From JBLHIK01 sp047614005 (lineage in GTDB: Bacteria; Patescibacteriota; Minisyncoccia; Phycocordibacterales; UBA1006), in contig JBLHIK010000002.1 of NCBI GenBank assembly GCA_047614005.1, positions 1-49,002 of the forward strand: a DNA stretch of 49,002 bases, given 5' to 3'. Below, piece after piece: positions 38,778 to 48,121 of the stretch (positions are counted from its first letter, which is position 1; each line of letters opens with the position of its first letter). Below the pieces are notes generated by a model. The model worked only from the letters and a program-made list of their open reading frames with translations, did not search any database and was not told the DNA's origin. The position numbers and the translations under genes were made by a program.

Positions 38778-38778
38778 T

Positions 38779-39297
38779 ATGTTGCAATCTCGCATGGTAA
38801 ATCAAAAAGGTTACACTCTCGTAGAAATAATAGTCTATGTTGTTATTTTTTCTTTTGTAGGAGTTGCTCTGATCAATGTACTTATAAACCTTACAACTAA
38901 TTTTGCCATAACTCGCATCAACAGAACATTGCAAGAAACAGGGACATCAGTATTGTCCCGCATAGAGAATGAAGTAAACAACGCATACACTGTTGATGTT
39001 GTTTATAGTAATCTCGGCGGACATCCTGGTGATTTGTATATATATAAAGATGAGTTTGAATCAAATACTCTTGTGCGTTTTTATATTGATAATGATGTGG
39101 TGTATATATCAGAAGATGATTCATTATTGGGGCCTTTGTCTTCATCGTCTGTAGATATTGATAATCTTATATTTGACCACATTGTCACTTCTCAAGGACA
39201 GGCTCTGCGCGTGAGCCTCTCTCTCTCTGCTTCGCAGGGAAGCATTACTCGTAGTGCTGATTTCTTTACTACTTTAATATTACGAGAAAGCTACTAA
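38779..39297 (+). CDS. Minor pseudopilin (GspJ/PilW-like)
   Basis: This 172-residue protein has leader MLQSRMVNQKG and mature start YTLVEIIVYVVIFSFVGVALIN, with Glu5. It begins one base after the previous stop. The VLSRIENEVNNAY segment resembles the GspJ/PilW helix 2 region. It probably forms part of the tip complex. Confidence 0.8.
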   Translation: MLQSRMVNQKGYTLVEIIVYVVIFSFVGVALINVLINLTTNFAITRINRTLQETGTSVLSRIENEVNNAYTVDVVYSNLGGHPGDLYIYKDEFESNTLVRFYIDNDVVYISEDDSLLGPLSSSSVDIDNLIFDHIVTSQGQALRVSLSLSASQGSITRSADFFTTLILRESY

Positions 39298-39298
39298 T

Positions 39299-41065
39299 AT
39301 GATACAAGCATTCAACAGACAAAAAGGAGCAGCAATGATTACTATGGTAATATTTTTTATCTTTGGATCACTTGCTGTGATGTTTGCTATTGCGCGGCCC
39401 GCACTCCAACAAATACAGTCATCGCAAACGCGAGTGCAATCTGTGTATGCAAATACTCTCGCTGAGAGTGGTTCAATGGATGCTTATTATCGTATTAATT
39501 CAGACATGACTATTGGCTCATCAGAGACCATTACATTAGATGGACATAGTGTTATTACAACTATCACTTCTCCCTCAGGTTCAGAGAGAGTGATTACTGC
39601 TGTTGCAGATGTAAAAAACCGTATTCGAAAAAACAATATGACTATGGGTAGAGGGATAAAAATACCTCTGACGATTACTGTCGTAACAGGAGCTGATGGT
39701 ATTGTAATGAATCAAAATTCTACAATAACAGGCGAAGCATATTCAAATGGAATTATACAAGGATCAAGTGGAACTACTATTACAAAAAATGCCTCTGCTG
39801 TATCTTCTTCTGCTCCTATTGTTGATATTATAAATAATATACCCCCTATTCCAACGACAAGCGTGAGAGTAGGTGATACTGCTTCTACTGAAGACATTGC
39901 TCAAAGCATTGGATTTACAAATACTAATCCTTTTATGAAATTGCAGTTTTATATGAAAAAAATAGGAAATCCGGGAGATAGGAGTGTCTATATTGTAGAA
40001 GATAATCTTGGTACTCCATCTACTACTGTACTCGCAAGTGGTGTCTTGTATAGTCGATTTGTTACTAATGACTATTTTTGGGTGGACGTTACTATGTCTC
40101 CTAATTTTACACCGAATATTACAGATACTTATTGGATTGTGATAGATGGTGGAGTCAATAGTAGTAATTATTATGAAATTGGTACAAATCCTTTTACTCC
40201 ACTAGGCAAGGCTCAAAGTGGTTCTTATGGAGAGAGCTGGGTAGACGTTGTTCCTTCAGGTATGGATATTGGATTTGCTACTATCTTGGGGACTCTTGAT
40301 GGGTCTATTACTGATATAGATTCTATTGGAGAAGATGGACATGCTCATACTATTACAGGTAGTAGTCTGGATACTCCCGCTTCAAATAACTTCTACTGCC
40401 AGGTAGAAATTGGAAACAATGAATCTTGTAATACTTCTCGCACTAATCCTGGATCTCTAAATAATCCTCTCTCTTCTGGAAATATACAAGAATTTAAAGA
40501 TGAAGCTGTTGCAGGTGGAACTATTCTTGTGCCATATACAGCACTAGTGAGCTCAAGTCTAGGGCCTAAAAAAATAGAAGGAGACCTTACAGTCAAAAAT
40601 GGTGTTACTCTGACTCTCACAGGAACAATATGGGTGACAGGTGATATTATCCTTGAGAACAATAGTATTATCAAGCTCGATAATTCTATCTATGGTGGAA
40701 CAGGTGGTGTTGTCGTTACTGATGGACAAGTTGATATAAAAAATAATGCATCATTGGAAGGTACAGGAACTACTGGGAGTTTCTTATTGCTCATTAGTAC
40801 AAGTAGTTGCGATGAGAGTAATATTCTTACTTGTGGTGGAGCAAATGCGATTGATGTTTCTAATAATACAGAAGGTACTATCTTATATGCAGAAAATGGA
40901 ACAGTAAGTTTTTCTAACAATGTTTCTACGACAGCAGCCTATGCAAAAAAACTATTTATGAAAAACAACTCAATGGTAACTGTTGATGGTTCCGTTAAAG
41001 ATGCTCGTTTCACAGGAGGATCTGATAGTCCATGGGAGCTAGATACATGGAGAGAGATAGAGTAG
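39299..41065 (+). CDS. Large pseudopilin-like protein (GspK/PilX position)
   Basis: This 588-residue protein has a leader ending QKG before AAMITMVIFFIFGSLAVM. It has Thr rather than Glu at mature position 5, as GspK also lacks Glu5. The body has helix-rich linkers (LQQIQSSQTRVQSVYAN), a beta-rich middle and a C-terminal right-handed beta-helix-like segment of short N/G/S-rich repeats (LTVKNGVTLTLTGTIWVTG, about 430-580). It probably caps or decorates the pilus. It begins one base after the previous stop. Confidence 0.72.
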   Translation: MIQAFNRQKGAAMITMVIFFIFGSLAVMFAIARPALQQIQSSQTRVQSVYANTLAESGSMDAYYRINSDMTIGSSETITLDGHSVITTITSPSGSERVITAVADVKNRIRKNNMTMGRGIKIPLTITVVTGADGIVMNQNSTITGEAYSNGIIQGSSGTTITKNASAVSSSAPIVDIINNIPPIPTTSVRVGDTASTEDIAQSIGFTNTNPFMKLQFYMKKIGNPGDRSVYIVEDNLGTPSTTVLASGVLYSRFVTNDYFWVDVTMSPNFTPNITDTYWIVIDGGVNSSNYYEIGTNPFTPLGKAQSGSYGESWVDVVPSGMDIGFATILGTLDGSITDIDSIGEDGHAHTITGSSLDTPASNNFYCQVEIGNNESCNTSRTNPGSLNNPLSSGNIQEFKDEAVAGGTILVPYTALVSSSLGPKKIEGDLTVKNGVTLTLTGTIWVTGDIILENNSIIKLDNSIYGGTGGVVVTDGQVDIKNNASLEGTGTTGSFLLLISTSSCDESNILTCGGANAIDVSNNTEGTILYAENGTVSFSNNVSTTAAYAKKLFMKNNSMVTVDGSVKDARFTGGSDSPWELDTWREIE

Positions 41066-41087
41066 TAGATGAAAAAAGAGAGCATGG

Positions 41088-41093
41088 TACAAT
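41088..41093 (+). promoter_or_regulatory. -10 box (TACAAT), leaderless-type, tpiA
   Basis: TACAAT six bases before the ATG at 41100. Confidence 0.6.
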
Positions 41094-41099
41094 AGCTAT

Positions 41100-41870
41100 A
41101 TGAAGAAAAAACGAAAAAAATATATTATTGGAAACTTAAAAATGAATCCATCTTCTAAAAAAGAAATGGAAAAGTTATTTTCTGGATCTCAAAAACTAGT
41201 AGCAAAACATTCATCCGTTGTTTCTGTCTCAGCCCTTCCTTTTATTTATTTAGATAAAGGTGTATCTCTCTCAAAATCTCTCAAAGTTTCAGCGCAAGAT
41301 GTATCTGCTTTTAAAAATGGTGCATACACAGGTGAAGTATCAGCTGGTCAGCTCAAAGATATAAAAGTTTCTTACTGTATTGTAGGTCATTCTGAGAGAA
41401 GAGAGGCTGGAGAAAGTGATAGAGATGTTGCTCTAAAGATACAGCTTCTTTTAAAGGCAGGGATAATACCTATCGTATGTATCGGCGAAAAAGAAAGAGA
41501 TCTTCAAGGTTTGTATATAAAAAATATTCGATTACAGATAAGACAGTCTCTTGAAGGGGTGCCAAAAAGTAAACTTAAAACTATTATATATGCATATGAA
41601 CCATTATGGGCTATTGGTAAAGATGCAGAACGTCCAGCGACCACAGAAGAAGCAGGAGAGATGATTCGTGTTATTCGTCGTGAACTTGCAGATATTGCAG
41701 GAGTACCTACTGGGAAAAATGCAGTAATGCTCTATGGAGGTTCAGTAAAGCGCACCACTGCAAAGGAGCTTCTCATGGAAGATGGTATTGATGGATTTCT
41801 CATTGGTGGAGCGAGTCTTGATGCACAACACTTCGCAGATATCTCTCATATTGCACATACATTAAAATAA
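41100..41870 (+). CDS. tpiA: Triose-phosphate isomerase
   Basis: Interconverts dihydroxyacetone phosphate and glyceraldehyde 3-phosphate. The 256-residue protein has the full active site: Asn12 and Lys14 in GNLKMN, His97 in IVGHSERR, Glu167 in AYEPLWAIG, and a phosphate-binding YGGSV loop. A TACAAT box is six bases before the ATG. pgk follows after seven bases, so the two form a glycolytic operon. Confidence 0.96.
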   Translation: MKKKRKKYIIGNLKMNPSSKKEMEKLFSGSQKLVAKHSSVVSVSALPFIYLDKGVSLSKSLKVSAQDVSAFKNGAYTGEVSAGQLKDIKVSYCIVGHSERREAGESDRDVALKIQLLLKAGIIPIVCIGEKERDLQGLYIKNIRLQIRQSLEGVPKSKLKTIIYAYEPLWAIGKDAERPATTEEAGEMIRVIRRELADIAGVPTGKNAVMLYGGSVKRTTAKELLMEDGIDGFLIGGASLDAQHFADISHIAHTLK

Positions 41871-41877
41871 TTTTCAT

Positions 41878-42996
41878 ATGAAGCACATTAAAGAACTACA
41901 AAACCTTAAAGGAAAGAAAGTGCTCGTGAGAGCTGATTTTAATGTACCTTTAGGTGGAGATGGTGTTGTAGATGAGCATGAAGCTTTTCGAATAAAAAAA
42001 GGAACACAGACTATTGAGTTTTTGCGTGATAGTGGTGCTCAGATTATTATTCTTTCTCATATTGGGAGAGATCCAGAGGAGAGCTTGTCGCCTATTGCGA
42101 CATATTTGCAAAAGACTGATTTTCCAAATCTGAGATTCATTCCAGAGACATTGCCGACTGAAATAGCAATGAATGACGGTGATATAGTGATGCTTGAAAA
42201 TCTGCGTTCGGATGAAAGAGAGGTTCTGGGCGATGTCGCTTTTGCAGAAGAGCTTTCAAGATATGCAGATATATATGTCAATGATGCGTTCGCAGTCTCT
42301 CACAGAAAACACGCATCGATAGTAGGCATCCCCCAGTATCTTCCTTCATATGTTGGTTTTCAGCTAGCACTCGAAATAGAAGAACTACATAAAGTGTATG
42401 TTGCAGAAGCCCATCCTTTTTTGTTTATACTCGGTGGTGCTAAAATAGAAACAAAACTACCTCTCATCGAGTCATATCTTTCAAAAGCAGACACTGTTTT
42501 TGTTGCAGGTGCTCTTATGAATACTTTGTTTTACAGCAGAGGAGATGAAGTGGGAGTATCTGTCTTTGATGATGGAGATTATGATTTGGAAAATGTAATG
42601 AAGAGTGATTCACTCATGCTACCTTTTGATGTGACAATAGAAAAAGATACTCAATCGAGCGAAATAGAGCTTTCTGATATGGCTTCTGATATGAAGATTG
42701 TAGACATTGGGAGTGGTTCTCTAAAAGCTCTTTCTGAAAAGATAAAAGAGGCAGGTTTGATTGTGTGGAATGGACCAATAGGCTGGTATGAAGGGGGATA
42801 TGATCATATGACAAATGCTATTTTAGACATGTTGATTCAGAGCAATGCAAAAACTGTCATAGGTGGAGGCGATACCGTATCTCTTGTACAAAAGAAAAAT
42901 GTTGAAGATAGACTCACTTTTGTTTCGACAGGTGGAGGCGCAATGCTCGAATACTTACATAAAGGAACACTTCCAGGTATAGAGGCCCTAGGATAA
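41878..42996 (+). CDS. pgk: Phosphoglycerate kinase
   Basis: Makes ATP from 1,3-bisphosphoglycerate. The 372-residue protein has the N-terminal RADFNVPLGG motif, the substrate residues around HIGRDPEE, YVNDAFAVSHRKHASIVG, and the nucleotide-binding GGDTVSLV and FVSTGGGAMLEYL segments. It is shorter than usual (about 390-400), with trimmed loops, as in other reduced genomes. Second gene of the tpiA-pgk operon. Confidence 0.95.
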   Translation: MKHIKELQNLKGKKVLVRADFNVPLGGDGVVDEHEAFRIKKGTQTIEFLRDSGAQIIILSHIGRDPEESLSPIATYLQKTDFPNLRFIPETLPTEIAMNDGDIVMLENLRSDEREVLGDVAFAEELSRYADIYVNDAFAVSHRKHASIVGIPQYLPSYVGFQLALEIEELHKVYVAEAHPFLFILGGAKIETKLPLIESYLSKADTVFVAGALMNTLFYSRGDEVGVSVFDDGDYDLENVMKSDSLMLPFDVTIEKDTQSSEIELSDMASDMKIVDIGSGSLKALSEKIKEAGLIVWNGPIGWYEGGYDHMTNAILDMLIQSNAKTVIGGGDTVSLVQKKNVEDRLTFVSTGGGAMLEYLHKGTLPGIEALG

Positions 42997-43000
42997 AAGC

Positions 43001-43408
43001 CTACTCTGTAATTTCATTACGAATAGAATCAGCGATGTTGTTCATGTGGGTATTGTTCTCGTATGCAAGATTGGGAAATCCTTTGAGATTGTCATCAAAG
43101 TATCGTGGAATGAGGTGAATATGCACATGAGGAATATCTGTTCCTGAAATAGAGATTTGTACATAGTCACAATTGAGAGCTTTTTTAATAGAAGGAATGA
43201 GTTTTTTTGCAAGAATAAAAATATCACCAGCAAGATCATCAGGCATATCTTGTACCCATACATAACCTTTTTCTTTTGGAATAATGAGAATATGTCCAAA
43301 AGACACAGGAAAAATATCCATAAAAGCAACAAAAGTATTATCTTCAAATACCTTAGTGCAGGACACATCTCCATCAATAATTTTTTCAAATACATTTTTC
43401 TCAGACAT
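43001..43408 (-). CDS. HIT-family nucleotide hydrolase
   Basis: This 135-residue protein has the histidine triad HVHIHLIPRY near 106-115 and the N-terminal C-x-x-VFEDNTFVAFMDIFPVSFGHILI block. HIT proteins hydrolyse nucleotide phosphoramidates or dinucleotides (Hint/Fhit-like); which one is not clear. It converges with pgk, with only four bases between stops. A TATAGT box six bases before the ATG probably drives it. Confidence 0.9.
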   Translation of the reverse strand: MSEKNVFEKIIDGDVSCTKVFEDNTFVAFMDIFPVSFGHILIIPKEKGYVWVQDMPDDLAGDIFILAKKLIPSIKKALNCDYVQISISGTDIPHVHIHLIPRYFDDNLKGFPNLAYENNTHMNNIADSIRNEITE

Positions 43409-43511
43409 ATCATTACTATATCATATTTTTTACACCACTCAAAAAAGGTACGAGGTCCGACCTCTCTCACTTGGCTCCATGCTTTTTTATTTTTTAGAGG
43501 TGTGTACGTGT

Positions 43512-43517
43512 TATACT
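43512..43517 (+). promoter_or_regulatory. -10 box (TATACT), leaderless-type, recJ
   Basis: TATACT six bases before the GTG at 43524. Confidence 0.6.
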
Positions 43518-43523
43518 TTTTTT

Positions 43524-45155
43524 GTGAACGAACTGATTGATAAAATTATGAATGATAGGGGTCTGAGTGATGAGACATTGCGTGCTGATTTTCTCAATCC
43601 TGACTATTCAAAGCTACACGACCCATTTCTCCTCAAAGGCATGGCTGTCTCTGTAAAGAGGATTGTAAAAGCTCTTAAGAAAAAAGAACATATTATCATA
43701 TATGCTGATTATGATTGTGATGGAATACCCTCGAGTGTTCTTCTTTATGATTTCTTTACTTCTATTGGTCATGAAAATATAAGTGTATATATACCTGATC
43801 GAATGAAAGAGGGATATGGGCTACATATAGAAGCACTCGACAATCTAGCTCTCGAATATCCAAAAGCTCTCATGGTCACTGTTGACCTTGGTATCCGAAA
43901 CGTAGAACAAGTTGCTCATGCAAAGAGTATTGGTTTTGATATTATTGTAACTGATCATCACATCCCTGGTGAAATTCTTCCTCTTGCAGACGCTATTATC
44001 AATCCCATGCAAAAGGACTGCGACTACCCTTTTTCTTTCTTGTGTGGAGCTGGTGTGGCTTTCAAGCTTGTTTGTGCACTACAGGAAACTCTCAAAGATA
44101 CAGAATATGCACTCGATAAGGGGCAAGAAAAATGGCTTCTTGATATGGTAGGACTTGCAACACTTTCAGACATGGTTCCTCTTGTAGATGAAAATAGGAT
44201 TTTTGCATACTTTGGAATGCTTGTTTTAAAAAAAGGAAAGCGTGATTCTGTGCGTGCTCTTGCAGAAGAGTCAAAACTCAAACTCAATACTGCTACCGAA
44301 GAAGATATTGCTTTTACTATTGTGCCACGTCTCAATGCTCCAGGACGCATGACTCATCCAAGGGAGTCGTTCGAACTTCTCATATCTTCTGGAGATACTT
44401 CAAAGCTCAAGGCAAAAGAGCTTGATGCTCTCAATACGAAAAGAAAAAATCTCGTAACAAAAATAGTGAAAAATGCAAAATCACGTCTGAAAAAAAGAGA
44501 TATTGGAAAAGTCATCGTGATAGGTGATAGGGAATGGCCTGCTGGCGTACTGGGTCTGATTGCTCAGAAGATAACAGAAGAATACGATGTGCCTTCTTTT
44601 GTGTGGGGGACTGAAATTGATGGCGAATTCAAGGGATCATGTCGTGCTCCTCGTGATATACATCTCGTAAAGCTCATGGAAAAATGTAGTGATAGTTTTG
44701 TCCATTTTGGTGGACATAAGGGCGCAGGAGGATTTTCGGTGAGCGAAAATGCCGTGCACACTCTCGAGGAAGTACTCTCTGAAAATATTTCTTTTGCAGT
44801 AGAAATAGAGAAAGAAGATGAGCGTTCGATCTATATACTTCCTCTCGAGTACGTACATCGAGATTTTGTAAATCAGCTTCGAGCGATGGCTCCTTTTGGA
44901 GTAGGAAATGAAAAACCACTCTTTCAATGCTCGGGGCATATTCATAGAGTAGATACATTTGGAAAGACAAAAAACCACGCCTCTCTTTTTGTGAAAAACA
45001 GTACAGGAAATATTGTAAAAGTAATTTCTTTTTTTGCAGACGATAATGTACTCAATCAAAAAGAAGGAGATGAAATATCATTTCTAGCTCACATAGAAGA
45101 ATCTCATTTTATGGGACGAAGCGAAGTACGACTGTCTTTAGTAAAAATCTTGTAA
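43524..45155 (+). CDS. recJ: Single-stranded-DNA-specific exonuclease RecJ
   Basis: 5'-3' exonuclease used in recombination and mismatch repair. The 543-residue protein has the DHH motifs: DYDCDG near 62-67 and VTDHHIPG near 144-151. A DHHA1 domain (EFKGSCRAPRDIHLVKLM, then FGGHKGAGGFSV) and the OB-like C-terminal domain follow. I chose the GTG at 43524 as the start because TATACT lies six bases upstream; an ATG at 43548 is the alternative. The frame runs further left to 43284, but that part overlaps the HIT gene and its promoter. Confidence 0.93.
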   Translation: MNELIDKIMNDRGLSDETLRADFLNPDYSKLHDPFLLKGMAVSVKRIVKALKKKEHIIIYADYDCDGIPSSVLLYDFFTSIGHENISVYIPDRMKEGYGLHIEALDNLALEYPKALMVTVDLGIRNVEQVAHAKSIGFDIIVTDHHIPGEILPLADAIINPMQKDCDYPFSFLCGAGVAFKLVCALQETLKDTEYALDKGQEKWLLDMVGLATLSDMVPLVDENRIFAYFGMLVLKKGKRDSVRALAEESKLKLNTATEEDIAFTIVPRLNAPGRMTHPRESFELLISSGDTSKLKAKELDALNTKRKNLVTKIVKNAKSRLKKRDIGKVIVIGDREWPAGVLGLIAQKITEEYDVPSFVWGTEIDGEFKGSCRAPRDIHLVKLMEKCSDSFVHFGGHKGAGGFSVSENAVHTLEEVLSENISFAVEIEKEDERSIYILPLEYVHRDFVNQLRAMAPFGVGNEKPLFQCSGHIHRVDTFGKTKNHASLFVKNSTGNIVKVISFFADDNVLNQKEGDEISFLAHIEESHFMGRSEVRLSLVKIL

Positions 45156-45181
45156 AAACAACAGAGTTTTTTTAAGTAAAT

Positions 45182-45210
45182 TATTGCAGGAGGTTCGACC
45201 TCCTGCAATA
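45182..45210. repeat. 13-bp perfect hairpin after recJ
   Basis: TATTGCAGGAGGT pairs with ACCTCCTGCAATA around TCG. It lacks a T-tract and lies before the actual terminator. Confidence 0.7.
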
Positions 45211-45237
45211 TAGTGGGTCTTACAAAATACTATTTTT

Positions 45238-45273
45238 AAAAACCCTTTTGCAATATGCGGAAGGGTTTTTTTA
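45238..45273 (+). terminator. Intrinsic terminator after recJ
   Basis: AAAAACCCTT pairs with AAGGGTTTTT, then T-rich. Confidence 0.75.
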
Positions 45274-45290
45274 TTTTCTATAAACTACGC

Positions 45291-45296
45291 TATACT
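45291..45296 (+). promoter_or_regulatory. -10 box (TATACT), leaderless-type, rnhA
   Basis: TATACT six bases before the ATG at 45303. Confidence 0.6.
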
Positions 45297-45302
45297 ACAG
45301 AT

Positions 45303-46046
45303 ATGAATTACGTTATTTTTACTGATGGTGCATCGAGGGGGAATCCAGGACCAGGGGGATTTGGATCTCTCGTCGTGTCTCCTCATTTTGTGTATGAGCT
45401 TGGAGGAAGAGAAGACATGACTACCAATAACCGCATGGAACTCTCTGCTGTTTTATATGCCCTGAAATCTCTCGATCCAACAGAAGCTGAAAAAGTGATG
45501 ATCTATAGTGACTCGACATATGTGATCAAGGGTATGACCTCGTGGATTGAAAACTGGTATCGTAACAACTGGCAAACAAAAGCAAAAACAGATGTATCTA
45601 ATCGTGACCTTTGGGAAAAGCTCTATGACGTTGCAAAAGAATTTAATATTTCATGGCAACACATCGAGGCTCACGCTGGAATAGCAGGAAATGAAAGAGC
45701 AGATACGATAGCAACAGCATTTGCAGACTTACTCGATTTTGAACTTTACAAAGGATCGTTTTCAGAATATATGGCAGGTACGACACTGGCTCAGCTACTT
45801 TCCAAAGATCCTTCACTTGCTTCTTCTCGTTCTTCGAAAAAGAGCTCATCTTCTAAAAAAGCCTACTCATATATATCTCTTGTGGGTGGAGTGTTGGTGC
45901 GTGACACTATTTGGGATGAATGCAAAGCTCGCGTCTCTGGAAAGAAAGCACTCTTTCGAAAAGCGACGAGCAAAGAGCATGAAAAAGAAATAGCGCAAGA
46001 ATGGAAGGCAGACTACTCGTCTCTTGTTAATAGTTCTGATCTATAG
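45303..46046 (+). CDS. rnhA: Ribonuclease HI with an extra C-terminal domain
   Basis: Cleaves RNA in RNA-DNA hybrids. The 247-residue product has the complete N-terminal RNase HI domain: TDGASRGNPGPGG with Asp8, Glu46 in NRMELSAV, Asp70 in YSDSTYV and Asp134 in NERADTIA. After a Ser/Lys linker (about 174-186) there is a C-terminal domain of about 60 residues. It contains GGVLVRDTIWDECKARVSGK and then a basic helix, and resembles the viroplasmin (caulimovirus-like) hybrid-binding domain usually found at the N-terminus of eukaryotic RNase H1. Four bases separate it from comEC, so the two are co-transcribed. Confidence 0.9.
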   Translation: MNYVIFTDGASRGNPGPGGFGSLVVSPHFVYELGGREDMTTNNRMELSAVLYALKSLDPTEAEKVMIYSDSTYVIKGMTSWIENWYRNNWQTKAKTDVSNRDLWEKLYDVAKEFNISWQHIEAHAGIAGNERADTIATAFADLLDFELYKGSFSEYMAGTTLAQLLSKDPSLASSRSSKKSSSSKKAYSYISLVGGVLVRDTIWDECKARVSGKKALFRKATSKEHEKEIAQEWKADYSSLVNSSDL

Positions 46047-46049
46047 GAT

Positions 46050-47564
46050 ATGAGGCTGGAGTATCTTCTCACTTGTTCTTTATGTGCGTGTGGTGGAGTT
46101 CTCTTGGGAATGCAGAAAGTATCTTTAGGTTCTCAAATTTCTTTTATTGTAAGTATTTCTCTTTTTCTTGTTTCGTTTTTTATTCTTCTTATAAGAATAC
46201 ACCATCTCAAGAAATCTTGTATTGGGGCTGGTGTATCACTTCTTCTTTTTATATTTTTCTTTCTGCGAACACTTTCAGTGCAAGAAATGACTCCTGATAT
46301 TATTCTTGTTGAACATATTGGAAGCACTGTTGATATAAAAGGAGAGGTTGTCTCAGAAGTGAGTAATAGAAACAATTCCACACAAGCAACAGTAGAAGTA
46401 CATGCTCTTCTGAGAGATAATATATGGAATACACTAGATCAAAATACTCGTGTACTTATACGAAGTCCGCTCTATGGTACATACGAATACGGTGATATAG
46501 TGCATGTTCGTGGAAAAATGAAAATACCTGAGGATTTTGAGACAGACTATTCTCGCACATTTGAATACAGGAACTATCTACGCAAGGATGATATTTTCTA
46601 TACAATGTCTTTTGTTCAGTTGAAAATTTTGGAGAAAAAACACACGACTGGTTTATACAAAAATCTCCTTCAATTTAAAAACTCTTTCCTCTCTTCTCTG
46701 AATAAAAATATTCCACATCCAGAAAGCGCTCTTGCTGGAGGTATATTGCTCGGAGTAAAACAGTCACTTGGAAAGAATATTGAAAAAGTTTTTGTCGATA
46801 CGGGACTCATTCATATTGTAGTCTTGTCTGGTTTCAATGTAGTTATTATTGTAAAGTTCTTTGAATATATTTTAGGATTTTTCTTGTCGAGGAAATATAT
46901 ATTTTGGCCGACAGTGATTGCTATTATACTTTTTGTTTTACTGGTGGGCGCTCAACCTCCTGTGCTTCGAGCGAGTATTATGGGTATTATAGGGCTACTT
47001 GCATTTCAAAAGGGAAGTAGATACGACATTGTGCGAGCCTTGATATTTGCAGGATTGATTATGGTGGCTATTAATCCGCGAATACTTCTGTGGGATGTTT
47101 CATTTCAGCTGTCTTTTCTTGCAACTCTTGGACTGATATTTCTCTCTCCTGTGGTAGAGAGATGGTTTCGCTGGATTGCATCAAAGAAACTTTTGCCTCT
47201 CAAAGAAGCTCTGGTTGCGACAGTGTGCGCGCAGATTGCGGTATTGCCTTTCTTGCTCTGGAAGATAGGGTTGCTCTCTACTATTGCTCCATTGGCAAAC
47301 GCTCTAGTCATTCCTTTTATAGCACCTGCTATGGCAGCTTCTTTTGTGGTAGGTCTTGTGGGAATGTTTTCAGGAATACTTGCGAGTATTGTCGCAGTGC
47401 CCACGACATTACTGCTTTCAGGTGTAGTGAATCTTGCTTCTCTCTTGGCCTCACTTCCTTTTGCTACATTTGAGATTGTTCAGTTTCCTTTATGGTTTAT
47501 GTTTCTTTGCTACGCTGGAATAATCACATGGATGTATCTATGGAATACAAAAAACCCTACGTAA
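46050..47564 (+). CDS. comEC: ComEC/Rec2 DNA-uptake channel, short form
   Basis: Carries single-stranded DNA through the membrane in natural transformation. The 504-residue protein has an N-terminal DUF4131-type OB region (DIKGEVVSEVSNR) and a Competence domain with about 8-10 membrane helices (GILLGVKQSLGKNIEKVFVDTGLIHIVVLSGFN). The C-terminal metallo-beta-lactamase nuclease domain of full-length ComEC (about 750 residues) is missing, so any trimming of the second strand must be done elsewhere. ComM and the pilus genes support a competence pathway. It forms an operon with rnhA. Confidence 0.9.
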   Translation: MRLEYLLTCSLCACGGVLLGMQKVSLGSQISFIVSISLFLVSFFILLIRIHHLKKSCIGAGVSLLLFIFFFLRTLSVQEMTPDIILVEHIGSTVDIKGEVVSEVSNRNNSTQATVEVHALLRDNIWNTLDQNTRVLIRSPLYGTYEYGDIVHVRGKMKIPEDFETDYSRTFEYRNYLRKDDIFYTMSFVQLKILEKKHTTGLYKNLLQFKNSFLSSLNKNIPHPESALAGGILLGVKQSLGKNIEKVFVDTGLIHIVVLSGFNVVIIVKFFEYILGFFLSRKYIFWPTVIAIILFVLLVGAQPPVLRASIMGIIGLLAFQKGSRYDIVRALIFAGLIMVAINPRILLWDVSFQLSFLATLGLIFLSPVVERWFRWIASKKLLPLKEALVATVCAQIAVLPFLLWKIGLLSTIAPLANALVIPFIAPAMAASFVVGLVGMFSGILASIVAVPTTLLLSGVVNLASLLASLPFATFEIVQFPLWFMFLCYAGIITWMYLWNTKNPT

Positions 47565-47590
47565 CAGATAGTGTATGCAGGGTTTTGAAA
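47551..47590. terminator. Intrinsic terminator of comEC
   Basis: AAAACCCT (47551-47558) pairs with AGGGTTTT (47579-47586). The stem begins inside the last codons of comEC. Confidence 0.65.
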
Positions 47591-47602
47591 TAGAATAAAA
47601 AA

Positions 47603-48121
47603 TTAGACTAAAGATTCTTTTTGCTTGAATGCTCTAATACATTCTTGAGAATAATCTTCGAGAGCAGTAAGGTAGACTTTTCCTCCACTACCAGTTCGCT
47701 TTATGAAAACTTGTTCTTTCAAGTCTTCATATTTGTTTAAAGTGCTAAGTACTTCTGGTGAACTTTTTAGGTACAAAGTACCTAAAAAGTTATCATAATC
47801 TTTGCCTTTTTCATTTTTGCATAAATCTGCAACAAAACTTTTATTAGAAAAATCAACGCACCGGCAGCCTTTTAATCTGACTCCGTCTGAAATATTACTA
47901 AGATCATCAGGCAAGCCTAGATATTTTATTTTTAATAACGTGGTATAATCTTTAATCAAAACAATGAAGAAAAATATAAATCCAATTACTGATATAATAC
48001 AAACTATCTCATCTATTTTATTGTTGCATGGATACCCTTTTGCAAAACACAAGGTAAGTGCTACTAGGATTATGACTAAAATCACTATCTTTCTTAGCAT
48101 TTCATTTCTTTTATTCTTCAT
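47603..48121 (-). CDS. Two-helix membrane protein, unknown
   Basis: This 172-residue protein has membrane helices at about 9-27 and 38-59, a short Cys-bearing extracytoplasmic loop, and a cytoplasmic or exported domain of about 110 residues. The soluble part has a GRC-VDFSNKSFV region and ends with a helix. I recognise no family. Confidence 0.6.
   Translation of the reverse strand: MKNKRNEMLRKIVILVIILVALTLCFAKGYPCNNKIDEIVCIISVIGFIFFFIVLIKDYTTLLKIKYLGLPDDLSNISDGVRLKGCRCVDFSNKSFVADLCKNEKGKDYDNFLGTLYLKSSPEVLSTLNKYEDLKEQVFIKRTGSGGKVYLTALEDYSQECIRAFKQKESLV

Noticed and set aside
43446..43480. Small GAGGTC/GACCTC palindrome between HIT and recJ
   Set aside because: Six-base arms only; too short to call an operator or terminator. 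Similar GAGGTCGAAC strings near 45190 and 48247 are inside unrelated hairpins.
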